Source: an uncultured Cohaesibacter sp.
GTDB lineage: Bacteria; Pseudomonadota; Alphaproteobacteria; Rhizobiales; Cohaesibacteraceae
Assembly: GCF_963678225.1 (NCBI RefSeq)
Contig: NZ_OY782764.1
Coordinates: 3,477,001-3,541,000 of the forward strand
Length of the DNA: 64,000 nucleotides
Direction: 5' to 3'
Shown: in pieces, positions 35,611-44,632 of the stretch
Position numbering within the stretch: position 1 is the stretch's first letter
Layout: each line of letters starts with the position of its first letter
Position numbers and translations under genes: made by a program
The notes under the pieces: generated by a model
What the model was told of the DNA's origin: nothing
Database searches by the model: none
The model's input: the letters and a program-made list of their open reading frames with translations, nothing else

Positions 35611-36626
35611 CACTCAATATCGGCTGGATCGGCTGTGGCCGCCACGCGTCTCAAATGCTTATGCCGCAATTGGCAAAGAATGACCTACGAATTGCTGCTG
35701 TTTGTGATCTGAATGAACAGGCCGCCTCCAAGGCTGCGTGGCAATATGGTGCTGACGCTTCCTATGGCGATTTTCGTGATCTGATCAATCACAAAGGGCT
35801 TGATGCCATCGGCATGGCTGTCGGGCCGGAGGTTCATCATGATGCTGCGCTTGCTGCTCTCGCAAAAGGGCTGCCCGTCTTTATCGAAAAGCCACCCGCA
35901 AAGGATTTGGCTAGCACGCAAGAGATTGCCGATGCAGCTGACAAGGCAGGCAAGCCGGTCGTTGTCGGCTTCATGAAACGCTACGCGACGGGCAACCGCA
36001 TCGCTAGGAACATCCTAAAAGCACCTGAATTCGGGCCGATTATGGGACTCTCTGGCTACTATATGAACGAGCCTGCTTACTTTGCAGGGAAGGCCGACTA
36101 TTCAAGCTTCTACCTGCATCACTGCGTGCATTATATGGATCTGTTGCCATGGTTGGCAGGGGCCCCCTTTGCAGATCTGTCTGTGCGCGTCAACGTTTCG
36201 GAACCGGGACATATTCTCGTTCACCTCGGCTTCGAATGCGAAAATGGTTCGATCGGCTCCGTCGCAATGGGCACAACCCAATCACGCGGAACGCCTACCG
36301 AAAGCATAACCATCATGGGTGATCACAAACGCATCGAGATCCAGAATATCATCCATGTCAAATATTACCGTCACCCACCATTCAAGGCGGATGACAGGGA
36401 GGCCATTCTCAATCCGAACGTTGATACGCTCTGTTGGGAGCCAAACTTCACTGCTGCAGCCAACGAAGATCACAAGGGCTATGCAGCTTTGATTGCCGAT
36501 GCCGCCGCTGCCTTCAGGGGCGAGACATCGACAGCACCGCAAATCCACGATGGCGTCGTAGCGATGGCGTCTCTCGAACACATGACAGCTTTGATCGAGC
36601 AAGAGTTCAAGAAACAAAAGAAATAA
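35607..36626 (+). CDS. Gfo/Idh/MocA family NAD(P)-dependent dehydrogenase
   Basis: A 339-residue sugar or polyol dehydrogenase. The N-terminal Rossmann fold begins IGWIGCGRHASQML (GxGxxA-type). EKPPAKD (about residues 90-100) carries the Lys of the conserved EKP motif, and the C-terminal alpha/beta domain has the HHCVHYMDLLPWLAG catalytic His region. It is likely to oxidise a sugar or its epimer. The frame is open from 35517, but the ATG at 35607 overlapping the epimerase stop is clearly the start. Confidence 0.9.
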   Translation: MTLNIGWIGCGRHASQMLMPQLAKNDLRIAAVCDLNEQAASKAAWQYGADASYGDFRDLINHKGLDAIGMAVGPEVHHDAALAALAKGLPVFIEKPPAKDLASTQEIADAADKAGKPVVVGFMKRYATGNRIARNILKAPEFGPIMGLSGYYMNEPAYFAGKADYSSFYLHHCVHYMDLLPWLAGAPFADLSVRVNVSEPGHILVHLGFECENGSIGSVAMGTTQSRGTPTESITIMGDHKRIEIQNIIHVKYYRHPPFKADDREAILNPNVDTLCWEPNFTAAANEDHKGYAALIADAAAAFRGETSTAPQIHDGVVAMASLEHMTALIEQEFKKQKK

Positions 36627-36642
36627 CGCCAAAAAGGATCAA

Positions 36643-36683
36643 GGGAATTGCCGCGCCCTTCCACAAGCATTGCGACAATTCCC
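36643..36683 (+). promoter_or_regulatory. Intergenic stem-loop before ridA
   Basis: GGGAATTG (36643-36650) pairs perfectly with CAATTCCC (36676-36683) around a 25-nt loop that can form an inner CGC/GCG helix. It sits in the 83-bp gap before the RidA gene. It may stabilise or process the transcript. Confidence 0.45.
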
Positions 36684-36709
36684 CCACAAACAAGGAAAGG
36701 AAACACACC

Positions 36710-37054
36710 ATGGTAAACAGATATCTTCCTACCCCTGTGTTGCATCGTGTCGTTGAGAAAGATGGATTTGTCTTTGTCGGCGGTACCGCTTGCGATGATA
36801 CCAGCAAGGATATCAAAGGGCAAACGCTCGAAACCCTCGAAAAGATGGAAGGCTACCTGCTCGCAGCAGGGTCAGACAAGAACAAGGTTCTGTTCGCAAC
36901 CATCTATCTCGCCAGTCTCGATCTGAAAGCCGAGATGAGTGAAATCTGGGGTGACTGGTTTGAAGCCGAGCATCTTCCTGCACGCGCAACACTTTGTTCT
37001 CCGGATCTGGGCGGCGACACCCTGATCGAAATTTTTGTAACGGCATACAAGTAA
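36710..37054 (+). CDS. ridA: RidA family enamine/imine deaminase
   Basis: A 114-residue member of the YjgF/RidA family, which hydrolyses reactive enamine/imine intermediates made by PLP enzymes. The length, the N-terminal VFVGGTACDD and the C-terminal PARATL, which supplies the conserved Arg, are characteristic. The start is the ATG at 36710 after AAGGAAAGG; the longer open frame to 36434 lies inside the dehydrogenase gene. Its place in a sugar operon without a PLP enzyme is unusual, since a carbohydrate pathway would not obviously need it. It may accept a different imine or enol substrate. Confidence 0.88.
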   Translation: MVNRYLPTPVLHRVVEKDGFVFVGGTACDDTSKDIKGQTLETLEKMEGYLLAAGSDKNKVLFATIYLASLDLKAEMSEIWGDWFEAEHLPARATLCSPDLGGDTLIEIFVTAYK

Positions 37055-37073
37055 GTCTCCACGAGGTTTTAAA

Positions 37074-39068
37074 ATGGCAGATAAAGCCCCAACTGTTCTC
37101 GCAAACGCAATCAGGTTCCTTTCGGCTGATGCAGTTCAGAACGCCAAATCAGGCCACCCCGGCATGCCTATGGGCATGGCTGAAATGGGGGTTGCCCTTT
37201 GGAAAGGTCATCTCAAACACAACCCAAAAAATCCAAAATGGGACAACCGCGACCGCTTTGTGCTCAGCAACGGTCATGGCTCCATGCTGATTTATAGTCT
37301 GCTGCATTTCACCGGCTATGACGTTACCATGGACGACATCAAGGATTTCCGTCAGCTACACAGCAAAACGCCCGGGCATCCAGAATATGGTGTAACGCCA
37401 GGCATTGAAACAACCACCGGCCCCCTCGGACAGGGCATTGCCAACGCTGTCGGCATGGCTCTTGCCGAAAAGGTTCTGGCAGCTGAATATAACCGTCCGG
37501 GCCACACCATCGTTGATCACAACACCTATGTGTTCCTTGGCGATGGCTGCATGATGGAAGGCATCTCCCATGAAGCCTGCTCGCTCGCTGGCACCCTCGG
37601 TCTTGGCAAGCTGATCGCGCTTTACGATGATAACGGCATTTCCATTGATGGTGAGGTAAAAGGCTGGTTTACCGATGATACTCCGAAGCGTTTCGAAGCC
37701 TATGGCTGGAATGTTATTCGTGACATTGATGGGCATGACATCGAAGCTGTTGAAGCTGCTGTTGCTGAAGCGAAAAAGCAGAGCGACAAACCGACCCTGA
37801 TCTGCTGTAAAACCACCATCGGCAAAGGCGCGCCGACTGTTGGCGGTACAGCTGCCTGTCACGGCAACCTTCTGGGCGACGAAGAAATCGCCAACGCACG
37901 TAAGCTGATGGGCTGGACCTATCCTGCATTTGAAATCCCTCAGGAAGTCTATGACGAAATGAGTGCTGTCGATGCTGGAGCCGCGGCAGAAGCTGCATGG
38001 AATGAAGCGTTTGCCGCCTATGAAAAAGCGTTCCCCGCAGAAGCCGCAAGCTACAAACGCCGCATGGCTGGTGAAGTGCCTGCAGACTTTTCTGACAAAA
38101 TGAAGGCCTATATTGCTGAGACAGCCAAGGCTCAGGAAGAAATGCCGGTTCGCATGGCCAGCCACAAGGCAATCACCATGATTGCCAAGGAATTGCCAGA
38201 GCTGATCGGCGCGTCCGCAGACCTTGCCTGTTCGTGCCTGTCCATCTGGGATGATTGCAAAGCCATTACCCCTGAAGATGGAGGCAACTTCCTCTTTGCC
38301 GGTATTCGCGAATTTGGCATGGGTGCCATCATGAACGGTCTTGCCCTGCATGGCGGTCTGATCCCGTTTGGTGGCGGCTATGTCACCTTCTCGGATTACC
38401 AGAGAAACGCCATTCGCATGGGCGCGCTCATGAAACAGCGCGTCATTTACGCTCTGTCCCATGACTCCATCGCCGTTGGTGAAGATGGCCCAACCCATCA
38501 GCCGATTGAGCATCTGGGCTCACTGCGCATGATCCCGAACCTTGATGTTTGGCGTCCATGCGATGCAACAGAAGCTGCTGTTGCTTGGGAATGTGCTCTT
38601 GAGCATGACACGACCCCGACGCTTATGTCGCTTAGTCGTCAGGTTTGCCCAGCCTTTGCGCGTAATGACGCACAGATTGATGCCATCAAGCGGGGTGGCT
38701 ATGTCATCAGCGAAGAAAAAGGCGATCTGCAGGCGGTAATCATCGCAACAGGTGGCGAAATGGATATCGCACTCAAGGGCCAGGCTCTTCTGGCAGAGGA
38801 AGGCATCAACGCACGCGTTGTTTCCATGCCATCCACCTATCTGTTTGATCGTCAGGACGCGGCCTACAAGGCTGAAGTTCTGCCGGCAGGCATTCCGCGC
38901 GTATCCGTTGAAGCAGCTCATACCGACTACTGGCGCAAATATGTAGGCCTTGAAGGTGCATGCGTTGGCCTCGACACCTTTGGGGAGTCTGCTCCTCCGG
39001 CAGTTCTGTATGACTTCTTCAACATTACCGACAAAGCGGTTGCAGAAGCAGTCAAATCTGTTCTCTGA
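37074..39068 (+). CDS. tkt: Transketolase
   Basis: A full-length 664-residue thiamine-diphosphate transketolase, transferring two-carbon units between ketose and aldose phosphates. All family regions are present: SGHPGMPMGMAEM, GHGSMLIYS, GPLGQGIANAVGMAL, the ThDP motif GDGCMMEG, and DSIAVGEDGPTHQPIEHL. It lies 19 bp after ridA in the sugar operon. The catabolic operon has no sugar kinase or pentose phosphate enzyme, so either the imported sugar is phosphorylated elsewhere or this enzyme acts on unphosphorylated intermediates. It may also be the only transketolase of the cell. Confidence 0.95.
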   Translation: MADKAPTVLANAIRFLSADAVQNAKSGHPGMPMGMAEMGVALWKGHLKHNPKNPKWDNRDRFVLSNGHGSMLIYSLLHFTGYDVTMDDIKDFRQLHSKTPGHPEYGVTPGIETTTGPLGQGIANAVGMALAEKVLAAEYNRPGHTIVDHNTYVFLGDGCMMEGISHEACSLAGTLGLGKLIALYDDNGISIDGEVKGWFTDDTPKRFEAYGWNVIRDIDGHDIEAVEAAVAEAKKQSDKPTLICCKTTIGKGAPTVGGTAACHGNLLGDEEIANARKLMGWTYPAFEIPQEVYDEMSAVDAGAAAEAAWNEAFAAYEKAFPAEAASYKRRMAGEVPADFSDKMKAYIAETAKAQEEMPVRMASHKAITMIAKELPELIGASADLACSCLSIWDDCKAITPEDGGNFLFAGIREFGMGAIMNGLALHGGLIPFGGGYVTFSDYQRNAIRMGALMKQRVIYALSHDSIAVGEDGPTHQPIEHLGSLRMIPNLDVWRPCDATEAAVAWECALEHDTTPTLMSLSRQVCPAFARNDAQIDAIKRGGYVISEEKGDLQAVIIATGGEMDIALKGQALLAEEGINARVVSMPSTYLFDRQDAAYKAEVLPAGIPRVSVEAAHTDYWRKYVGLEGACVGLDTFGESAPPAVLYDFFNITDKAVAEAVKSVL

Positions 39069-39114
39069 CACGCATCTGTCGACGAGACCAGCAGACCTAC
39101 AAACTGACAATCTG

Positions 39115-39139
39115 GAGGCCGGCGCATACCGCTGGCCTC
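39115..39139 (+). promoter_or_regulatory. Stem-loop between transketolase and aldose 1-epimerase genes
   Basis: GAGGCCGGC (39115-39123) pairs with GCTGGCCTC (39131-39139), a 9-bp stem with one G-U pair and a 7-nt loop. A smaller stem AGAGG/CCTCT (39146-39159) follows, with only a short U-rich tail. It may be a weak terminator or a stability element. Confidence 0.45.
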
Positions 39140-39315
39140 TGGGAAAGAGGACAACCTCTGTCCTTTATTGAGGCAATCTGAAATTCAAAATCAATCCCGA
39201 AAACGGGACATACCGTACTGGAAAACGCCGTCATCTTGCAGGCCGACTATCCGTTTTCATTCATGCGAAACGACCGGCCTTAAATGAATGTTGTTCTGGG
39301 CGAGGAGGAATTGTT

Positions 39316-40371
39316 TTGGCAAATGCAGCAATTGAGCACGAAGTGATTGGCAAGATCGATGGCAAGGATGTCGAAGCCTATCGCATCACCGGAGGTGAAA
39401 CGACGATCGAAGTCATGACCTATGGTGCCATTATGACGCGCGTGTTGCGCCCCGACAGGAACGGCAAAATCGAAGACATCGTACTCGGCTATGATGATCC
39501 GGCAAGTTATATAGATAATCCAGGCAATGCTGGCGCAATCTGTGGCCGTTTTTCAAACCGGATCAATCTGGGCAAATTCACGCTGGAAGGGGAAGAAATT
39601 CAACTGCCGACCAACAGCGGTCCCCACCATTTGCATGGCGGCTTGCCCGGCTATGGCAAGCGCTTCTGGCAGGCGGAGCCAAATGCTGAAGATAATTCCG
39701 TTACTTTTCGCATGCACAGCCCTGATGGTGACCAGAACTATCCCGGGACAGTCGAAGTAACCGCGACCTATCGTGTTGATTGTATGGGCTCACTTGAGCT
39801 GACAATGGAAGCGACAACCGACAAGACCACGATTATCAACGTTATCTATCATGGTTATTGGAATTTAGCAGGACATGCCAGTGGCAGCGTAGAAGACCAG
39901 CAACTCTGCATTCTTGCTGATCGTTACACGCTCGTAACACCAGAGAAAATTCCAACAGGTGAAATTGTGCCAGTCAAGGGAACACCGTTTGACTTCAACA
40001 AGCTCCACGCCATTGGCGACGAAATCGTGGATGCATGGCCGGGTGGAGGATATGACCACAATCTCTGCCACGCCGTGTATGACGGAAAGATGCGGTTGAC
40101 TGCGAAAGCGGCCGATCCTGCTAGTGGACGCGGATTTGAACTCTACTCAAACCAGCCCGGCGTACAATTTTATACGGCCAACCATTTCAAGGATCAGCCA
40201 ACAAAGGGGAAGGGCGGGGCACTGTATGAAACCTATCCCGGCTTTGCGCTTGAAACACAGCATTATCCGGATTCGCCCAACCACCCAGAGTTTCCTTCGG
40301 TGGTCCTTAAACCCGGTGAGACCTACAGCAATCGCATGAAATTTGTGTTTTCTAAGAATATGTCGGTCTAA
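39316..40371 (+). CDS. galM: Aldose 1-epimerase (galactose mutarotase)
   Basis: A 351-residue mutarotase interconverting alpha and beta anomers of aldoses. Family features are the Arg in CGRFSNRINLGKF, the catalytic His region GPHHLHGG, YHGYWNLAGHASGS with a second His, and the late Glu in YETYPGFALETQ. The start is TTG at 39316 with GAGGAGG seven bases upstream, and no ATG is better placed. It is probably the last gene of the sugar operon and ends before a terminator near 40560. A mutarotase suggests that the imported compound is an aldose. Confidence 0.93.
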   Translation: MANAAIEHEVIGKIDGKDVEAYRITGGETTIEVMTYGAIMTRVLRPDRNGKIEDIVLGYDDPASYIDNPGNAGAICGRFSNRINLGKFTLEGEEIQLPTNSGPHHLHGGLPGYGKRFWQAEPNAEDNSVTFRMHSPDGDQNYPGTVEVTATYRVDCMGSLELTMEATTDKTTIINVIYHGYWNLAGHASGSVEDQQLCILADRYTLVTPEKIPTGEIVPVKGTPFDFNKLHAIGDEIVDAWPGGGYDHNLCHAVYDGKMRLTAKAADPASGRGFELYSNQPGVQFYTANHFKDQPTKGKGGALYETYPGFALETQHYPDSPNHPEFPSVVLKPGETYSNRMKFVFSKNMSV

Positions 40372-41249
40372 AATGCGTCTTGCCAGAGATCTGGCATTGC
40401 AAAACTTAGGACGCTTTCGTGTCTGGCCGCCTAAATCGTGGCCACACACAGCCTGACAAACGATCTTCCTATGGTGAGGGGCGGACCTCCCAACCTCACC
40501 AATCCAACTGGCAAGCTGCATTCTATTTCCCTTCCTTGAGAGCCAAGCTTAATATCTATTGGCAAGGGAAATTGTTCCTCCGCAGCTTGCCATTTTTTTA
40601 ACTAGCAAGACTAAGGTTGATCTAAGAAAAATAGTCTTTCAATGTAAAATCATTGAAAGATAATTTTTATTCGTAAATATTCGATAGTCCAAAGTAAATA
40701 TATGATTGCTCTATAATTAGGTTACTGTAAAATGCTCGCGGGCAACGACTGCATAATAGTGGAGAGTAATATAAAATATTTAATATTTGGAGAGACATCA
40801 AAACGATGTGTCATGCGTATAATCAACTACTTTAGAAACATTCTGTCAAGCGGGGATATTTTGTAAGTAACCTTTCTGCGTCATTTTCTATAGTTGTGAA
40901 TATAATTTGTGCAGCAGGAGCGATTCATCGATCGCTTGGATCTGTACGAATAATCGGCAGAAACATAGTTTCAACCGCGCATCAGGACCATTTGGAAAGA
41001 TGGTCAATGACTGAATATCGTGCACGAATTGGAAAAATGCAGAAATTTTAGTCGTCGTCCAAAATCTTGTGACAATAGCCTGACAAACGGCCTCAAAATT
41101 GGCAAGGATGCGATAGTCTGACCTTCTGGAGAGCCATGGTCGCCTCAGTCTTGCCTTTGGCAACTGAAGCGCCTACCCCCATTGTCTCCCATCTTTTTTT
41201 CTCATACGTATATCTGATTGTTGAATTATGAGAATGCGAAAGGATTGCC
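40372..41249. other. Intergenic region between galM and the PatB-like gene
   Basis: About 880 bp. It holds the terminator at 40560-40599, an AT-rich stretch at 40610-40870, and the upstream region of the next gene. Minus-strand 40888-41163 is an open 91-codon frame with no recognised homology, no clear ribosome site and unusual composition, so it is not called a gene. TGCCAG/CTGGCA at about 40381 is a small stem after the mutarotase stop. Confidence 0.5.
40560..40599 (+). terminator. Rho-independent terminator
   Basis: TGGCAAG (40560-40566) and CTTGCCA (40586-40592) form a 7-bp stem with an inner GGAA/TTCC helix, followed directly by seven T residues (40593-40599). It lies about 190 bp after galM and probably ends the sugar operon transcript. 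Confidence 0.65.
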
Positions 41250-42425
41250 ATGTTTGAATGTCTTGACGTCGAGAGTTTGCGTTTACGCGCAAGTGGTAAA
41301 TGGGTTGATTTTGATGAAGACATAGTTCCGTCCAATCCTGCCGAAATGGATTTTGCAGTAGCGCCCGCTATTATTGAAGCGCTGCAGGAGGCCGTCGACC
41401 ATCAGCGATTTGGCTATTCTTCACACGGGCCAAATGGTCCAGAAGCGCAATTGAAGAATGTCTTCCAAGCTCGCATGAAAAGTAAATTCGATTGGAAGGT
41501 GGACACCGAACTTGTGCTGCCAGTCACCAATCTCGTTCAGGCGATTGCCGCAACGGTTTTTGCATTCAGCGAAAAGGGCGATGGTGTCTCTGTACAGATT
41601 CCTGCCTATCCGATGTTTCTTGCTGCCATCAAGCTGACGGGAAGGAATGCGGTCTGTAACGCCATGCCCGTTGTTGATGGTCGTTATGAGCTGGATATTG
41701 AAGGGATCAAAAAGCAGATCACAAAGGATGTAAAAATCCTGCTGCTGTGCCATCCCCACAACCCAACAGGACGGGTCTTTTCCAAGGAAGAGCTGGCGCC
41801 GCTTGCCAAGCTTGCCCAAGAGCATGGGCATGTTGTCATTTCAGATGAAATACATTGTGACATTCTCTTTGATGGCCGCAAGCACACGCCATTCTTGAAG
41901 ATGTTCCCGGAATTGGCTGATCAGACAGTTACGCTGCAATCGGCTTCCAAAACATTCAATATCCCCGGACTGGGCTGCGCTGTGATGCATTTTGGCAGCA
42001 AGACGCTGATGGATCGTTTTTCGCAAAAACTTCCACCGATGCTTTTGGGGCACCCAGGCATTGGTGGCATGTTGGGAACCATCGCGGCTTGGGAGAAGGG
42101 CGACGCCTGGTTCGCGGAAGCGTTGGCTCAGCTCGAAGCAAACCGCAACCTCTTTGTTGATCGGTTTACGCGTGAAATGCCGGAAGTGGGGTTGATCAAA
42201 CCCGAGGCCACATATTTGGGCTGGGCGGACTTTTCAAAGCTCGATCTGCCATCTTCCGCCTTTGCTTTTTTGCGAGATACAGGTCGTGTGGTTGGTGGCG
42301 ATGGAGCCAACTTTGGCGAAGGGTACGAACAATTTGTACGCTTCAACTATGCGACCTCACCACAAATCCTCAACGAGATGATTGATCGGGTGTTCCGGGC
42401 GCTCAAGGCAAACAACAAGGGCTAA
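41250..42425 (+). CDS. patB: PatB/MalY family PLP-dependent C-S lyase/aminotransferase
   Basis: A 391-residue class I/II aminotransferase-fold enzyme of the MalY/PatB type, usually a cystathionine beta-lyase or cysteine desulfhydrase. It has NPTGRVFSKEEL, ISDEIHCDILFDG with the PLP-ring Asp, and the internal-aldimine Lys in LQSASKTFNIPGLG. It starts at ATG 41250 (MFECLDVESL). It stands alone between the galM operon and a convergent MATE gene, with its own terminator at 42463. Confidence 0.9.
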   Translation: MFECLDVESLRLRASGKWVDFDEDIVPSNPAEMDFAVAPAIIEALQEAVDHQRFGYSSHGPNGPEAQLKNVFQARMKSKFDWKVDTELVLPVTNLVQAIAATVFAFSEKGDGVSVQIPAYPMFLAAIKLTGRNAVCNAMPVVDGRYELDIEGIKKQITKDVKILLLCHPHNPTGRVFSKEELAPLAKLAQEHGHVVISDEIHCDILFDGRKHTPFLKMFPELADQTVTLQSASKTFNIPGLGCAVMHFGSKTLMDRFSQKLPPMLLGHPGIGGMLGTIAAWEKGDAWFAEALAQLEANRNLFVDRFTREMPEVGLIKPEATYLGWADFSKLDLPSSAFAFLRDTGRVVGGDGANFGEGYEQFVRFNYATSPQILNEMIDRVFRALKANNKG

Positions 42426-42462
42426 GCAGACCCCCCAAGAAAAGCCCTTGGACAGACAACAT

Positions 42463-42496
42463 AAGCCCCCATGGATGGATCATCCGATGGGGGCTT
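42463..42496. terminator. Bidirectional terminator
   Basis: AAGCCCCCAT (42463-42472) and ATGGGGGCTT (42487-42496) form a perfect 10-bp stem with an inner GGAT/ATCC helix. It lies between the convergent PatB and MATE genes and is flanked by A- and T-rich sequence on each side, so it probably serves both. Confidence 0.8.
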
Positions 42497-42526
42497 AATC
42501 ATTTGCTGTCGAGAGGACTGTGGCGA

Positions 42527-43927
42527 TTAGTGAGCAGGCTGACTTTCATAGTCAGCGGATTGTTTGCTCACGACTTCACCCTTGGGCAGATACTTCGCCA
42601 GATGCGGATAAACGAGTGCAATTGAAATCAGGATCGCCATGACGTCCGCAACAGGCTGGGCGTAAACCACGCCAGAGAGCCCGAAGAAGTAATTTAACGT
42701 AAAGATCATCGGGATGAAGATGAATCCCTGACGGCTGATGGAAAGAATGAGAGATTCCTTGGCGGCTCCCATGGCTTGCAGCGTGTTGATATAGACAAAC
42801 ATGATGCCAATGACGGGGCCCGTTAGCAGTAGGGCTTTGACAAAGCGTACGCCTTGATCATAGACAGCCTGATCTTCAATAAAGGCATTGACGATATAGC
42901 CAGACCCAAGCCAGCTAACCAGTGTCAACACTGAGCCCATGACCAGCGCATAAATGATCGTTGTCTGCAAAATTGCGCGAAAGCGTTCTGCATTCTTGGC
43001 TCCATAATTATAGCCCAGCAGCGGCTGAATGCTGACACCAAGTCCGATCTGCAGCAGCACCGCTATCATCGACACCTTGGTTGCAACGCCCATTGCAGCG
43101 ACTGCAATGTCACCATAGCTCGACAGCACATTGTTAAGCACGATGATCGATGTGCTCATCAGGACATTGTTGAGAGCGGCCGGGATACCGATGGAGATTA
43201 CAGGCAGGATGACACCGCGAATACGGAAATCGGCAAAGCTGATGGAAAGAGATGTTTTGCCAACCGACACAAGACGCCAGAAGTAGTAGGCAGAAACGAC
43301 ATTGCCAATCAGCGTTGCGATGGCGGCACCACCAACACCCATATTGAAATAGAGAATGAAGATTGGATCGAGAATGATGTTAAGCCCCGTACCCAACATC
43401 ATGCCGAACATAGCTTCCTTGGCCTTGCCTGCAGAGCGGACGATATTGCCGAAGGCAACGCTCATGATCACAAAGGGCGCACTGGGAGCCACATAGGTCA
43501 GATAGTCACGGGTCGGCACAATCGTGTTGCCGCTCACTCCGATGGCTTGCAGAATTTGTGGCATGCAAAACAGAAAGACTGTCGCAAAGACGATCCCTAC
43601 AAGCCAAGCAGTATAGAAGCAGAAGGAACTGACATGATTAGCAAATTCGGGGCGCTTTTCACCTAGCGCTCTGGAGATGACGGATGTACCACCAATACCA
43701 ATCAGGTTACCCGTTGCCATGAACAGCAGAAAGACAGGCGTTGCCAACGATACAGCAGCCACTTGAAAAGGATCATTGGTCTGCCCGACAAAAAAGGTAT
43801 CGGCAATGTTATAAACCAGAATGACAACCATGCCGGCAATGGTTGGCAGTGCATTCATGAGAATAGCTCGAGGGACGGGCATTCTCTCGAAGAGATAACT
43901 CTCTTTGGATAGGTCTTGCGGTTTCAT
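42527..43927 (-). CDS. MATE family efflux transporter
   Basis: A 466-residue multidrug and toxin extrusion protein with about 12 membrane segments. DTFFVGQTNDPFQVAAVSLATP near residue 45 and LGYNYGAKNAERFRA in the second half are MATE motifs. The substrate and coupling ion (Na+ or H+) are unknown. The ATG overlaps the MarR stop as ATGA, so the regulator and pump are one transcript, typical of a drug- or metabolite-inducible pair. Confidence 0.93.
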   Translation of the reverse strand: MKPQDLSKESYLFERMPVPRAILMNALPTIAGMVVILVYNIADTFFVGQTNDPFQVAAVSLATPVFLLFMATGNLIGIGGTSVISRALGEKRPEFANHVSSFCFYTAWLVGIVFATVFLFCMPQILQAIGVSGNTIVPTRDYLTYVAPSAPFVIMSVAFGNIVRSAGKAKEAMFGMMLGTGLNIILDPIFILYFNMGVGGAAIATLIGNVVSAYYFWRLVSVGKTSLSISFADFRIRGVILPVISIGIPAALNNVLMSTSIIVLNNVLSSYGDIAVAAMGVATKVSMIAVLLQIGLGVSIQPLLGYNYGAKNAERFRAILQTTIIYALVMGSVLTLVSWLGSGYIVNAFIEDQAVYDQGVRFVKALLLTGPVIGIMFVYINTLQAMGAAKESLILSISRQGFIFIPMIFTLNYFFGLSGVVYAQPVADVMAILISIALVYPHLAKYLPKGEVVSKQSADYESQPAH

Positions 43928-44391
43928 ATTTCGTGCGGTCCGTTCTTATTGTTGGTATGCGTCAAGTCCAGAATGTTTTCGTGAAGCTGCTTCAGGCTCT
44001 TTTCCAGCGCTTCAATCTGGTCTTGCGTCATGCCTTTTAACATTTGTTCGTCAATCCGCTTCTTGGCTCTCTGAACCTGTTCGTGGATTTTCTGTTCAGC
44101 TGGTAGGAGGATGACCAACTTCTTTCTTCGGTCTTTGGGATCATCGACAAAGCTAACTAGCTCCTTTTGTTCAAGGCGTTTCAACACGCCAATGACCGTG
44201 GAGTGGGCAATGTCGAAATAATCTTCGATGTCCTTTTGGGACGTATCCATGCCTTTTCGGCTATTGAGAAAGCGCAAAAACTTGGCTTGTGTCATGGTCA
44301 GACCAAACGGCTGAAGCTCGTTATTCATATATTGGCTTAGCTTGTCGTTGATTTGTTTGAGAATGAAACCGACACCAGCAAATTCGGACAT
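43924..44391 (-). CDS. MarR family transcriptional regulator
   Basis: A 155-residue winged-helix MarR protein. Landmarks include FGLTMTQAKFLRFL, DIAHSTVIGVLKRLEQKELV (recognition helix and wing) and DDPKDRRKKLVIL. A perfect palindrome lies just upstream at 44409. It most likely represses itself and the coupled MATE pump. The ATG at 44391 has GGAGGG upstream. Confidence 0.93.
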   Translation of the reverse strand: MSEFAGVGFILKQINDKLSQYMNNELQPFGLTMTQAKFLRFLNSRKGMDTSQKDIEDYFDIAHSTVIGVLKRLEQKELVSFVDDPKDRRKKLVILLPAEQKIHEQVQRAKKRIDEQMLKGMTQDQIEALEKSLKQLHENILDLTHTNNKNGPHEI

Positions 44392-44408
44392 TGCGCCCTC
44401 CGGAAATT

Positions 44409-44424
44409 ATGTAGCGTGCTACAT
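44409..44424. promoter_or_regulatory. Putative MarR operator palindrome
   Basis: ATGTAGC-GT-GCTACAT is a perfect inverted repeat with 7-bp arms. It lies 18 bp upstream of the MarR ATG, the expected place for an autorepressor site of this family. Confidence 0.6.
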
Positions 44425-44632
44425 TTAGTGCCAGAACTATGTCTTTTCAATGAAGATGGGACTGAATTCATGGTCAAATCACATGAATATGCAGGATGGT
44501 TGGCTCCCATGCAGAAAGCGCGCAGCAGGTTTTAATGTGGCGACCCTGAAAAATCTTGCCCAAGTTCCTATTTAAGCCTAGGTTGCCCGCGCTTGAGCGA
44601 TAAGGAATTCAGAGCTTTACAGGAGACATTTC

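Noticed and set aside
40888-41163. 91-codon minus-strand frame
   Set aside because: No recognised domain, no clear ribosome site and an intergenic location with low conservation signal by eye. It may be chance.
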